Part shown: positions 18,666 to 28,800 of the stretch, one piece after another
Numbering within the stretch: position 1 is the stretch's first letter
Layout: each line of letters begins with the position of its first letter
DNA from: Algoriphagus alkaliphilus
GTDB taxonomy: Bacteria; Bacteroidota; Bacteroidia; Cytophagales; Cyclobacteriaceae
Direction of reading: 5' to 3'
Assembly: GCF_900103735.1 (NCBI RefSeq)
Contig: NZ_FMXE01000017.1
Span: forward strand, 1-64,000
Length of the DNA: 64,000 nt
The notes under the pieces: model-generated
The model's input: only the letters and a program-made list of their open reading frames with translations
What the model was told of the DNA's origin: nothing
Database searches by the model: none
Translations under genes and position numbers: made by a program

Positions 18666-19420
18666 GAGTTTATAAAATTATAATCGTAAAATGATTTGAC
18701 ACGTGCATCATCCGCATTTGGGAATACTTCGTCAAAGGTTCCAACCGATTTGAACTGACCGTCCAATAATACTGCCATTCGGTCGCCCGTCTGCTTGGCA
18801 CAGGTTAAATCGTGGGTAATGACAATGGAAGAAGTCTTGTATTGTTCTCTTACGTCAAGTATGAGATTATTAATATCTCCACACGTAATCGGATCAAGAC
18901 CTGCCGTGGGTTCATCATACAGCATGATCTCGGGATTGAGAATCAGCGTTCGCGCTACCCCGATCCGTTTCTTTTGACCTCCTGAAAGTTCGGATGGTAA
19001 TTGGTTAATGGTCTGCGGAAGCCCCACACTATCGAGAAGTTCTTCTATTCGTCGATCAATTTCCTTTCGACTCAGGTTTTTCTCATTTCTCACCAAAGGG
19101 AATTCCATGTTTTCCCGGACTGTCATACTATCATACAGGGCAGAACTTTGAAATGAAAAACCAATCCTCAGCCGCATAGCATTGAGAGGTTTCTTTTTCA
19201 ATTGGGCAATTTCTTGCCCAAACACTTTCATGCTTCCTGAATCTTGGGTCAATAATCCAACCATGATTTTGATCAAAACCGATTTTCCAGATCCTGATTT
19301 TCCCAAAACCACTAATATTTCTTCATTGAATAAATCCAAATCAACACCTTGTAACACCTTCAGATCTCCGAAAGATTTTCTTAGGTCTTTAATTTCTACT
19401 ACTTTTTCTTGCTGGTTCAT
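18662..19420 (-). CDS. MlaF-family ABC transporter ATPase
   Basis: Cytoplasmic ATPase of the lipid-transport complex. It shows Walker A GKSGSGKS (about residues 36-43), signature LSGGQKKR (about 144-151), Walker B IMLYDEPTAGLDP and the switch His in ITHD. At 252 residues it matches the MlaF/Ttg2A family. It lies 3 bp from the permease gene upstream and overlaps the MCE gene downstream by 4 bp, a tight operon that supports the MlaEFD assignment over a generic importer. Confidence 0.93.
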   Translation of the reverse strand: MNQQEKVVEIKDLRKSFGDLKVLQGVDLDLFNEEILVVLGKSGSGKSVLIKIMVGLLTQDSGSMKVFGQEIAQLKKKPLNAMRLRIGFSFQSSALYDSMTVRENMEFPLVRNEKNLSRKEIDRRIEELLDSVGLPQTINQLPSELSGGQKKRIGVARTLILNPEIMLYDEPTAGLDPITCGDINNLILDVREQYKTSSIVITHDLTCAKQTGDRMAVLLDGQFKSVGTFDEVFPNADDARVKSFYDYNFINS

Positions 19421-19423
19421 AGC

Positions 19424-20221
19424 TTAAGATCCTCTGATGGCATTGACAATTTGAAGTACTAGCAATTCCTCAATGAAGATCAAAAACATCGCCATTACCA
19501 CGGCAGCATTTGCTGCTCGACCCACTCCTTCTGTTCCTTTGGATGAGTTATATCCCTTGTAGCATCCCACTATTCCAATCGTAAATCCAAACAGAATGGA
19601 TTTGAAAATGGAGGAGGTGATATCCAAAAATGTGAGGGATTCAAAGACCTGAACAAAAAAGGTAGACATACTTACCAGTTCATTCTTATTGACACTTAGA
19701 AATGATCCCATCAGGGCCACAAAATCAGTGTACATCACCAACAAGGGAATCATGAATGTGGTGGCTAGGACGCGTGTTACGACCAGAAATTTGAAAGGAT
19801 TAGTGGCGGAAACTTCCATTGCGTCGATTTGCTCGGTTACCTTCATGGAACCGATTTCGGCACCAATACTTGAACCTACTTTACCCGCGGCAATCAGCGC
19901 TGTGACCAATGGACCCATGGCACGGACTACAGCAATCGAGATCAAGGAGGGAAGCCAGGATGCTGCCCCAAATTCAGAAAGTGATGGACGCGATTGATTC
20001 GTAAATACTACCCCTACAATGAACCCAGTGAGTGAAATCAGCGGAAGGGATTCTACCCCAATTCTATAGCACTGATGGATTACTTCCTTAAACTCATAGG
20101 GTGGAAATAAGACCTCCTGAAAGAATCGCTTTACAAAATTCCAAGCATCTGCAAGTCCTGTAAAAAACTTATCAATTTTCTTTGAAAGCAAAGGCTTGCG
20201 ATCATCTGGTTCTTCAGCCAT
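19424..20221 (-). CDS. MlaE-family ABC transporter permease
   Basis: Inner-membrane permease of the lipid-transport system (MlaE/YrbE family, PF02405). Five to six hydrophobic segments are visible, with the family's conserved cytoplasmic stretch (AAGKVGSSIGAEIGSMKVTEQIDAMEV, about residues 110-136). A hydrophilic N-terminus of about 45 residues precedes the first segment. At 265 residues it has standard length. It is first gene of the three-gene operon, whose promoter should lie in the 60 bp before 20221. Confidence 0.93.
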   Translation of the reverse strand: MAEEPDDRKPLLSKKIDKFFTGLADAWNFVKRFFQEVLFPPYEFKEVIHQCYRIGVESLPLISLTGFIVGVVFTNQSRPSLSEFGAASWLPSLISIAVVRAMGPLVTALIAAGKVGSSIGAEIGSMKVTEQIDAMEVSATNPFKFLVVTRVLATTFMIPLLVMYTDFVALMGSFLSVNKNELVSMSTFFVQVFESLTFLDITSSIFKSILFGFTIGIVGCYKGYNSSKGTEGVGRAANAAVVMAMFLIFIEELLVLQIVNAIRGS

Positions 20222-20280
20222 ATTTAATTATCTGATTTCCGAAATTACGTATTTTTCTTAAAAGCAATAAATGAAACAAG

Positions 20281-20652
20281 CTACATGCCAAGGATGAAAA
20301 TTAAATCAGATTCTTGAATTGGCTTTTCAAAAAACCCTGATATCCGAGAATCGTCATTTGCACGATGACGGTCATTTGGATAAATGGATCCGGAAAGCAG
20401 GTAAAATTTTCCCTTGAAATCACCCCTATAGATCTCTTCCAAAAATTGCCAGCCATCCATCTTATTCAAATTGATATCTGAAATAACGACATCCGGCGGA
20501 GTACTTTGGATAAAATTTAAGGCCGAAACAGCATCTTCAAAAAAAAACAAATCCACTTCACTTTTAAGAAGCCCTACTCTTTTTCGAAACAGGAGATGCT
20601 GGATTTTATCATCGTCCAATACTAAAATTTTCCTTCTTGGAAATTCATTCAT
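20281..20652 (-). CDS. Single-domain response regulator
   Basis: A 123-residue receiver domain without an output domain. It shows the acidic pocket LVLDDDK (about residues 10-16), the phosphoacceptor Asp in VISDINL (about 57-60), the conserved Ser in LLSGS, and the Lys of FEKP (about 110). Such proteins act by protein contact or phosphotransfer rather than DNA binding. No kinase is adjacent. It ends 60 bp before the mlaE-like start in the same direction, so it could be co-transcribed with the transport operon, but the gap leaves this open. Confidence 0.88.
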   Translation of the reverse strand: MNEFPRRKILVLDDDKIQHLLFRKRVGLLKSEVDLFFFEDAVSALNFIQSTPPDVVISDINLNKMDGWQFLEEIYRGDFKGKFYLLSGSIYPNDRHRANDDSRISGFFEKPIQESDLIFILGM

Positions 20653-21043
20653 GACTAGAAAAATATGTGATTAGTTGTAAGGAGAATCATTTTATTCATA
20701 ATCAAAGAAACGAAAAAAATAAATGGTTGGATGGAGGTTTAAAATTTGAATCAGTCTTTTTGATTGCCCAATCTTGTACAAGACTAAATGGATTCATGTT
20801 TTTTAGCCTAGTCTAAATTTTTTAGGTTCAGCAAATTATGATGGATCAAAATCACACTTATATTGCCTGTAAATCACCTGCTTGAATTTATTTAATTAAA
20901 CTTTTTAAAGAAGTAATTATTTCAGAATAATTCCGGATTTAACATTACCTCAGGCCCCTCCTCCCCCACTTATTCTTGTAAATATTTTTCCGGATCTCAC
21001 CTAAAAGAAGATCCACTTATGGAAAAAAAGCTAATTTTAGTGC
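20653..21043. other. Intergenic region without recognised features
   Basis: An AT-rich gap between the response regulator start and the broken DUF389 gene. I see no coding potential beyond ten codons (MEKKLILVHA at 21019) and no hairpin repeat. It may hold promoters for both neighbours. Confidence 0.4.
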
Positions 21044-21972
21044 ATGCCTGAACTAACTCAAGAGCCGAAAAAAAACAGAATAAAAAGGAGAAAAGCAATT
21101 CAATTCCGGGTGTGGCTATCGCCACTGCTTTGATGCCGCCACTCTGCACGGCTGGTTATGGACTAGCCTCGGGCAACCTACTTTACTTCTTTGGGGCCTT
21201 CTATTTGATTTTCATAAACTCTGTTTTCATCAGCTTATCGACCTACCTGATTGTGCGTTTTATGGGCTATCCCAAAAAGCATTTTTTGGACGCTACCCAG
21301 GAAAAGCGAGTGCAAACCTACATCACAATTTTTACGACTCTGAACTTGATACCCAGTGTTTATTTGGCCTACGGTATTGTCAAAAAAACTATTTGGAACG
21401 AGCAAGCGAGGCAGTTTGTCGCGATTGAAATGCAATTTCCCCGAATTCAAGTTTTGAATACCTCCTATGAATACACCAACACCAGTCGGATGATTAAGAT
21501 CAGTCTGATCGGAGATTTGGTTTCCGAGGAAGAAATTGAAGTTTTAAAAAATAAAATCACGGCAATGGGGCTCAACGAAACTGAGCTTGTCATCAATCAA
21601 AGCGGCAGCAAGGACACTGACATCAATGTCCTGAGGAACGATATTCTCAAGGATCTTTATGAGCGAAATGAGGGGCTAATTATTGACAAAGACCGAAAAA
21701 TCGCCCTGTTAGAACGTGAGCTTTCGGAAGATGCCCAGATCCGGCCCCTCAGTAGAGAGGTAGCCAATGAGGCTGTAATCCATCATCCCAATTTGAAAAA
21801 ATTCAGTCTGGGAAGGTCGATTTTTACGGATTTGGAAAAAAACAAAACCGACACGCTGATTTCGGCCTATGCATCCTTTCAGCCAAAACCCCAAGGTGCC
21901 GAAATTAAAAAGCTACAGGATTGGCTGAAAATCAGAACAAAATCAGATACCGTAGCACTTATCATAGACTAG
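21044..21972 (+). pseudogene. DUF389 (TIGR00341-type) membrane protein, N-terminal membrane half deleted
   Basis: From about 21085 the frame reads KKEKSNSIPGVAIATALMPPLCTAGYGLA, the signature of DUF389 membrane proteins, and continues for about 285 codons with three hydrophobic segments and a soluble C-terminal part. Complete members are roughly 450-500 residues, with several membrane segments before this motif; here they are absent. The ATG at 21044 (MPELTQEPKKN) looks like an original N-terminus but is in another frame. That suggests a deletion of several hundred bases fused the first dozen codons to the second half out of frame. A GTG at 21112 could still start a 286-residue fragment. Function of the intact family is unclear. 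Confidence 0.7.
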
Positions 21973-21983
21973 ACCAAAAATCC

Positions 21984-22439
21984 ATGAAAACACTAATCTT
22001 CCCTATTCTGCTGATCCTGACCTTTTGCGGATCAGCTTTCGCTCAAGATGCTTACGATGAAGCTCTGGCGCAAAAACTCGGTGCCGATGAGTATGGCATG
22101 CGAAAATATGTGATGGCCTTCTTGTTCAGAGGTGATAAGGTCAATGATTTCACTGCTCAACAGCGATCCGAAATCCAAGCCGGACATATGGCCAACATTG
22201 GCAAAATGGCTGAAATGGGAAAATTGATCGTTGCAGGACCATTTATGGGAAATGATGACTTGCGAGGAATCTACATCTTTGACGTTCAAACCTTAGAAGA
22301 AGCCAAAGCACTGACTGAAACCGACCCTGCAATCATTGCCGGAGTTTTGAAAATGGATTTGAAGGAATGGTACGGTTCAGCGGCATTGATGACCTTGCCT
22401 GAGGTTTATCCCAAGGTGACTAAAAAAGGTTTTCAGTAG
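21984..22439 (+). CDS. Exported YciI-family protein
   Basis: A 151-residue protein with a cleavable signal peptide (MKTLIFPILLILTFCGSAFAQ) and a YciI-like ferredoxin-fold domain. Family landmarks are a HMANIGKMAEMGKLIVAGPF segment (the His and following Gly-rich turn are conserved in YciI) and DLRGIYIFDVQTLEEAKALTETDPAI. A start 21 codons upstream exists but would bury the signal peptide and overlap the DUF389 remnant, so 21984 is preferred. It lies 12 bp after that remnant's stop. YciI proteins are small putative enzymes of unknown substrate; exported versions are common in Bacteroidota. Confidence 0.82.
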   Translation: MKTLIFPILLILTFCGSAFAQDAYDEALAQKLGADEYGMRKYVMAFLFRGDKVNDFTAQQRSEIQAGHMANIGKMAEMGKLIVAGPFMGNDDLRGIYIFDVQTLEEAKALTETDPAIIAGVLKMDLKEWYGSAALMTLPEVYPKVTKKGFQ

Positions 22440-22690
22440 GCAGGGGCAGTTTGCAGTGATCAGCTTTCAATCGCAGTGGTCAGAATTTGACAGGCGGAGC
22501 ACCTGCCTACTATCACTGCTTAGTTCTCACTTTTACCACTTACAAAACCCTTCGACTCCGCTACCGATGACAGATTGTGTTAAATTTTTTTTTCTAATTA
22601 TTCAAAATTATATTCCGAGATCATGAAGTGTGATTTCTCGCGATGAACCAGTTAATTCTGGTTTTAAGTTTAGGTTAGGTTATTCGTTTT

Positions 22691-22800
22691 CTTCGTTCTT
22701 TTGGCTTAACCCAAAAGAACCAAAAGGTCAAGATTTGCCAAAGCTCCCACCGCACTAGGCCGAACGCTGGCTCGCTCCTGCCTGCTGCAGGCAGGGGCAA
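22691..22800. repeat. Recurring Bacteroidota-type intergenic element with two hairpins
   Basis: The 550-bp gap 22440-22988 has no gene. It holds the perfect hairpin TTCTTTTGG-CTTAAC-CCAAAAGAA (22696-22719), then the palindrome CCTGCCTGC-T-GCAGGCAGG (22777-22795). This combination resembles a dispersed intergenic sequence I associate with Cytophagales genomes; that association is from memory and copy number cannot be shown here. A TTCGACTCCGCT segment at about 22551 resembles the inner arm of the MITE-like element at 6309-6431. Confidence 0.4.
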
Positions 22801-22988
22801 ATCCTCCTACCGCGCCCTTCCGATCGATGTTTTGTTTACGCAGGTTAAATCAAACGTGGTTTTACATTTATTGACTTACTTGGTGTGCAAAACCCTGTCA
22901 TTTCCATTTTGTATGTTCGCAGAATATTTAAGACTCAGGGTGACCCTACTACCTTTCCTCTCCGCCTACTGAGACTGCCTACTGCCCC

Positions 22989-25853
22989 CTACCTTCCACA
23001 CATCTCCTTGTAAGGACAATACTTACACTTCTCCACGTCATCCGTTTGAGAAAATGGAACTTCCGGATCGTACATCTCTTCCAATAGCCCCTTCAATCCT
23101 TCCTCATACGCTTCCTGATAATCACGGTAATCATTTAGCTCAATTCCGGTTTTATAGGCTTGCTTCAACTGCAAATACGGATTGAAATCATCCGAAAATA
23201 GCTCCCGTAAATTGAAAATAGCCGGTTTGAGTACCGCCGTATTCTCAGGATAAGTCGCTTGATAAAGCAGTCCGTAAAACATGGTCTGCATCGCTGCTTT
23301 GTTTCGCTTTTTGTTTTCTCGGTCGAAAAGCGATGGAATATCCGGAAACTCCTTTTTATCGCCTCCCGATTTGTAATCTATCAGTCGAATCGCTCCATTC
23401 AATTCATCAACTCGGTCAATAATTCCCCGTAAGGCAATCTCACCGCTGCCCTTCGAAGTCTGAATCAGTAGTTTAGCCTGATATTTTTTAGCCTTTTCCA
23501 AAGAAACCAAACGGAAAGGAGCAGAAGCGGCATCAATTTCCAAAATCCGGTTGATGTATTTTTGGAGTACATCACGCGCGATAGCCATTTGCCCGTTTAG
23601 CTTGGTTTCAGCCGCATCTTCTAGGTGATAATGCGTACGAACTGCCTGTTCAATGGCAGGAAACACCCAAAGATGCCGCAAATCCTTAAAATCTCCCGGT
23701 TCCAGCACATCCCTTTTCTTTCGCTCCATAAAGCCTTGATAGAGATTTTCCATGCTATAATGCGCCAAATTCCCAAAAACCCCTGCATCGATGTCTTCGC
23801 TGACCTCATCTTTTTCTTTTAGTTCTGCAAGGTATTGGAGGTAAAACTTGAGACGACAATCGAGGTAAACACTCAGTGCTGAGGGCGAAAAGGCAGTTTC
23901 GGATGTGCCGTCGGGTCGGATTAGATACCTATCCAAAAGTCCCAAAACCTCTGGCACTTTTGGAATGATGATTTCTTCCGGAGACTTTTGGTCGATTGGA
24001 ACAAAAATCACCTCCTCCCTGATCTCCAAGCCCATTTCCACCATCATCTGTTGGATGTAGCGGCTCCTTTCTCCGGCTTTCCCCTGATCGGCTGCCGTAG
24101 TGTAAATCATATGCACCTCCTCTGCAGAGTGAAGCAGTCGGTAAAAAGTGTAGGCATAGATCGCGTCGTTTTGCTCCTGTACAGGCAATCCAAACGCCCG
24201 GCGAATATTGAACGGAATCATAGAATTCAATCCGGCTGAAGGCGGAAAACTGCTCTCATTCATATTGCAGATGATTACCCGCCGGAAATCTAGGTTTCTA
24301 GTCTCCAACACCCCCATCACCTGCAGCCCCTGTAGCGGTTCCCCTTCAAATGGCAACTTCACCTCTCTGAAAACCTGACGGAAAAGCCGGATGAAAAACT
24401 CCCGATTGACACGCAATGAATCCTGCTTCGCAAAAACCTCCCGCAATCGGGTCAGTTGCTTAAAGCATTGATACAGGTAACTCCGCTGCAAAGGTTCTTC
24501 TTTCAGTCGTTCGGCCAAATCCTCCATCAACTTGGACAGATAGGCAAACAACTGATCGCTTTCGAGCTTTTGAAATATCAGCGCGAAAAATTCACCACCC
24601 TTTTGGAGATTTTCCTGCGAAATATGAATCTGATTTTTCGCCTGAATGTCCAACAGCAAATCTTCACAAAACTTCGGATTGGCAGTTTTCAAGTAAATGG
24701 ATGAAAGCAGATTTCTGACTGCCTGATGATAGAAAAGCACCTTTCCGTCTTCTATTTTAATAAATCGCTGCATCTCCAGGACGGCCTCCAAGAAGGCATA
24801 CACAGGTGCATTTTTGACAGGATAGCCCATCGTGACGTTGACTTTATCAATCTGATCAGGAAGGGAATGAAGTATCGGAAATAGCATCTGCTCATCCGGC
24901 AGAATCACCACGGTCTCTTCCCAGTTTTCTTCGCCTTTCACCTGCTCCAAAATCGTCCCGACCAGATTTGCTTGATTTGTTTTGAGCGGCGTGGCATACG
25001 TATGGATTTTAGCGTTTCGGCTTTGAATCTGCGTCGGAATTATTTCGGGAAATGTAGGCCCCAAAACCTTGTCTCTTTGGTATTCACGGAAGAAAAGTCC
25101 GGCTTCCTGATTTTTGTCATTAAGGTAATAGCCATCCAAATCCCAGAAAATTTCAGCCCCAAACCTGGAGATAAAATGCTTGATCAGTTTCTCTTCAGTG
25201 CCGGTAAATGCATTGAAACCGATGAAAATCGTATGTTTTTCCGGCTTTTCGAGTTGATCGAGCGCCTCGACTACTTTGCGGTAAAGCTTTCCCGAATAGG
25301 CCAAACCCGATACATCCAAGGAAGCCTGAAATGACTGATAAAGTGGATTGAGCAATTCCCAGAACTTCAAAAACTTCTCCTGATGCATGCGATCCTGCCG
25401 AATGAAGGAATTCCAAAACTGCTGAATCAACTCCACCTGACCTTCAGTCAAAAAACTCTGATCGGACTCAAATTCCTTGAATTCAGCCAACTGATGATAC
25501 AATCGTTTGGCATCTGCCATAAATTGATCCACGTCGTTGAAATCTTTGAGGATCATTTCTCCCCAAAAGAAAAAACGGTCAAAATCTTCCGGATTCGGAT
25601 GTAAATCCCGATAAACCCGATACACCTCAAAGATCAGGGTCAAGTCATCGGCAGGACGCTGACCCGCATACTGATAAAATATATCCTCAATCGTCTTCAC
25701 CTCCGGCATCCAAGTCGGTTCGGAGATCAAAGTTCCCAAATGCTGTGTAAAGAATAAACCGGCTCTTCGGTTGGGAAGGACGATACTGAGGTTTTGAAGA
25801 TTTTCGTGTTTTTCAAGAATCTCCTTTGCAGTATTTTTTAGAAAACTATGCAT
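22989..25853 (-). CDS. AddB-like PD-(D/E)XK exonuclease subunit
   Basis: Second subunit of an AddAB/RecBCD-type complex for end resection in double-strand-break repair. The 954-residue protein begins with LSIVLPNRRAGLFF, an AddB-like degenerate P-loop region without a Walker Lys-Thr. It ends with a RecB-type nuclease (IALRGIIDRVDELNGAIRLIDYKSG; Asp and D-Y-K are the metal and catalytic residues). Four cysteines, one in YLDCRLKFYL before the nuclease and three in the C-terminal CKYCPYKEMC, match the Fe-S staple of AddB nucleases. It overlaps the helicase gene by 8 bp. No recD-like gene is nearby, which fits AddAB rather than RecBCD. Confidence 0.88.
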   Translation of the reverse strand: MHSFLKNTAKEILEKHENLQNLSIVLPNRRAGLFFTQHLGTLISEPTWMPEVKTIEDIFYQYAGQRPADDLTLIFEVYRVYRDLHPNPEDFDRFFFWGEMILKDFNDVDQFMADAKRLYHQLAEFKEFESDQSFLTEGQVELIQQFWNSFIRQDRMHQEKFLKFWELLNPLYQSFQASLDVSGLAYSGKLYRKVVEALDQLEKPEKHTIFIGFNAFTGTEEKLIKHFISRFGAEIFWDLDGYYLNDKNQEAGLFFREYQRDKVLGPTFPEIIPTQIQSRNAKIHTYATPLKTNQANLVGTILEQVKGEENWEETVVILPDEQMLFPILHSLPDQIDKVNVTMGYPVKNAPVYAFLEAVLEMQRFIKIEDGKVLFYHQAVRNLLSSIYLKTANPKFCEDLLLDIQAKNQIHISQENLQKGGEFFALIFQKLESDQLFAYLSKLMEDLAERLKEEPLQRSYLYQCFKQLTRLREVFAKQDSLRVNREFFIRLFRQVFREVKLPFEGEPLQGLQVMGVLETRNLDFRRVIICNMNESSFPPSAGLNSMIPFNIRRAFGLPVQEQNDAIYAYTFYRLLHSAEEVHMIYTTAADQGKAGERSRYIQQMMVEMGLEIREEVIFVPIDQKSPEEIIIPKVPEVLGLLDRYLIRPDGTSETAFSPSALSVYLDCRLKFYLQYLAELKEKDEVSEDIDAGVFGNLAHYSMENLYQGFMERKKRDVLEPGDFKDLRHLWVFPAIEQAVRTHYHLEDAAETKLNGQMAIARDVLQKYINRILEIDAASAPFRLVSLEKAKKYQAKLLIQTSKGSGEIALRGIIDRVDELNGAIRLIDYKSGGDKKEFPDIPSLFDRENKKRNKAAMQTMFYGLLYQATYPENTAVLKPAIFNLRELFSDDFNPYLQLKQAYKTGIELNDYRDYQEAYEEGLKGLLEEMYDPEVPFSQTDDVEKCKYCPYKEMCGR

Positions 25854-28800
25854 GGACTTCTTCGATTTTTCCAGTTTCCAAATAGCATAAAAAGCCTTTG
25901 GCAGGCTTTTGGGTTAGTTTTTTCACCAATTCCATATATTCCCGCACTTGGTTTCTATAGTGCTCCATTTCCTCACCCGTTTTGAAATCGACAATGACAG
26001 ATTCACTTTCCCTCAGGATAATTCGATCGGGACGTTTTTGCTTTCCTCTGGGAAGTAATATTCCCTGTTCTGCGAGCAGAATGCCTTCACCGACAAACCA
26101 AGATGAAAAAAGTGAATTTTTGAAAAGTCCAATCAACTGTGTTTCAACCTCTGATTTTTCAGATTCGCTGAGTCTTCCTTCGAAGTAAAAGGACTGCAAA
26201 ATGGACTTTGCAGCTTCCAAATCGATGGATTTTTCCAAAATTTCGTGGACAAGCAAGCCGAAGTTGCGTTTTTTGCGCTGTTCCATTCCTTCCTGGGAAA
26301 AGTCCACTGCATACTTCTTCACTTTCAAAAGCTCAGTCCAGTTTTGATAGGCCCAGCGCAACTCCGGTACAGTAAGCACTGGGGGTTTCTCCGGCTTCAC
26401 TTTTGGCCAATCACCCAATTCAAAGATTTTGGTTTCGGAATCAAAATACTCCGAAAGGCTCAATCCTTCCCCGGTTTCTATTCCATTTTGAAGAATCTGC
26501 TGCAAATGAACCTCCAATATATTGAGTGAGCCGATCTTTTCCTTGTAGGGAACAAATCCCCAAAAAACATCCTCAGCCCGCGTCAGCGCCACATAAATCA
26601 TATTCAAGCTGTCCAAATATGCCAAAATCGCTTCTTCGGAATAGGTCTCATGGAAGTCAGATTTGGATAGGTTGCTATTGAGCGTGAGCGGAATGATGGC
26701 TGCGAGATTATGGTCTTTGTCCTCAAAAGGCGACCAAACCACATTTCCCTTGGTCACATCAAAGATTGTCCATTTCAAAAACGGCATCAGCACCACTTTA
26801 AACTGCAATCCCTTAGACTTGTGAATGGTCAAAATCCGCATGGCATCATGACCTTCCGGAATCTTAACGGTGCGTTTGGATTGATTATCCTCCCACCAAT
26901 CCAGAAACCCCGCGAGATCAGAGCGATTGGATGCTGTGAAGTCATAGACGGCCTCCTTGAAACCTGAGATATAGGCTTTTTCCAGTCCATTTTCCATCAA
27001 ATCCAAGGCGGATATCAACTCCTCCAAGGCTTCCATCAATGGAAGCTGGAGCAAAAGCGTCTCGCGCTGCCGAAAAGACTCCATCTTTTCCCTCAAGTAA
27101 TCCGGAATTTGATCCAAGGCCAAAAGCTCGTGGTTGACAGGTTCTCCCTGCAACACTGCCCTATAGTACCACATGGTCTTAAACTGTACCACATCGTCGG
27201 GATATTGGAGGTATTTCAATCCCGCCACCAGGGCTTTGACAGCCGCAGATTTGCTCAGGTACATCGATTCATCAGAAAGCACATCGAAGCGATAGGCAGA
27301 ATCAATATTCCTCGCCCCTTCCCGCATCAGAATATCTGCGATGGCTTCCCCTTCCGCTTTGGTGCGTACCAAAAATGCAATATCGCGTAAGCTGTAGCCG
27401 TGGTCCTGAAGTTCGCACACCATGGCCGGAAGCTTATCCAGCACCCGCTCGGAAAAATTTCCCTCCTCCTCTTCTTCCTTACCCGAGGCCAAAAACTCAA
27501 TTTTCACCTTACCCCGAAATTCAGAACTTGCCTTTTTTGGCGAAATCTTCTGATTTACGTCCGAATATGCGCGCGAAAGAATCGATGGATCAGCCACTCC
27601 GTACTGATCCTGAAGTGTCGCTTCAAAGGAGGCCGGAAGCCGTTTAAAAAGCGCATTATTAAAGTCAATGATAGTTGGCAGACTTCGAAAATTGGTTTCC
27701 AGATTTTCATGTTGAATCCCAAAAACACCCATCTCTTGCTCCACTTGCTCCAAAAGTAACTTCATCTCTCCGCCTCTCCAGCGATAGATCGACTGCTTCA
27801 CATCCCCTACCAAAAGATTGGTGTTACCCTGCGAAAGGGAGTTTTCTAGCAGCGGCTTGAAGCTTGCCCATTGGAATCCGGAAGTGTCCTGAAATTCGTC
27901 AATCAGATAGTTTCGGTACTGATTTCCGACTTTTTCATAGATGAAAGGAGCGTCATTTTCTTTGGTGATTTCCTTGAGAAACTCATTGGCATCGGAAATC
28001 AGTAAAATGCTTTCTTCATCCTTGATGAGGGTCAGTTCCTCCAGGAGATTTCTGAAAATACCATACACGTAGATGTTTTTGGAGATCGTCAACAAGGTGT
28101 TCCACTGGTAAGTCAGCTGCTCTACTTTTCCCAAAAGTTCTCCCAATCCGGCGTAGTATGATTGCTCAATCAAGTCCCTTTTAGGACTTGTCTTTGTAGC
28201 CCAAGCTTCCGGACTTGCTGCTTTGGCCAGAAGGGCATCTGAAAAATCAGAAATCGGAGTTTCTTTTTTACCCAGTTTATCAAATCTGCTAAGAAATCCA
28301 CGGTTGTAGTCGCTCCATTCCAAACCTAAACCAGCTCGGATTTCATTGGCTTTCAGATTGATCGCCTCGGCGATTTTGATCAGTTCGGCCCTCCGTTCCC
28401 GTGCAAAAACCTGAAGTCGCGAAATGTTTTCTTTTTCCTTTAAAAAACTTCGAATATCAGCGGAATACCGCTTGAAGTCCTCCTGAAAAATCTGCCCTCC
28501 CAACTCGCGAATATTCCGTCGAATATCCCAGGATTTGCCGTTTTGGATCTGATCAGAGGCGTAGTCTACCAGCCACTTGTGGAGAAATTCATCCTCCATC
28601 ACCAGCATCACCACGCGATCCACTACGCGATCGAGCACCGCTTGCTGATCCAACTCAACCTCAAACTTGGCGTTGAGATCCATTTCCCTGGCAAATGCCC
28701 GCACCACTTTCTGAAAGAAACTGTCAATCGTGCTGACCGAAAAATGCCCATAATCATGCAGAATCGCTGTCAAGGTCTGTGAAGCGCTCGCCATCAATCC

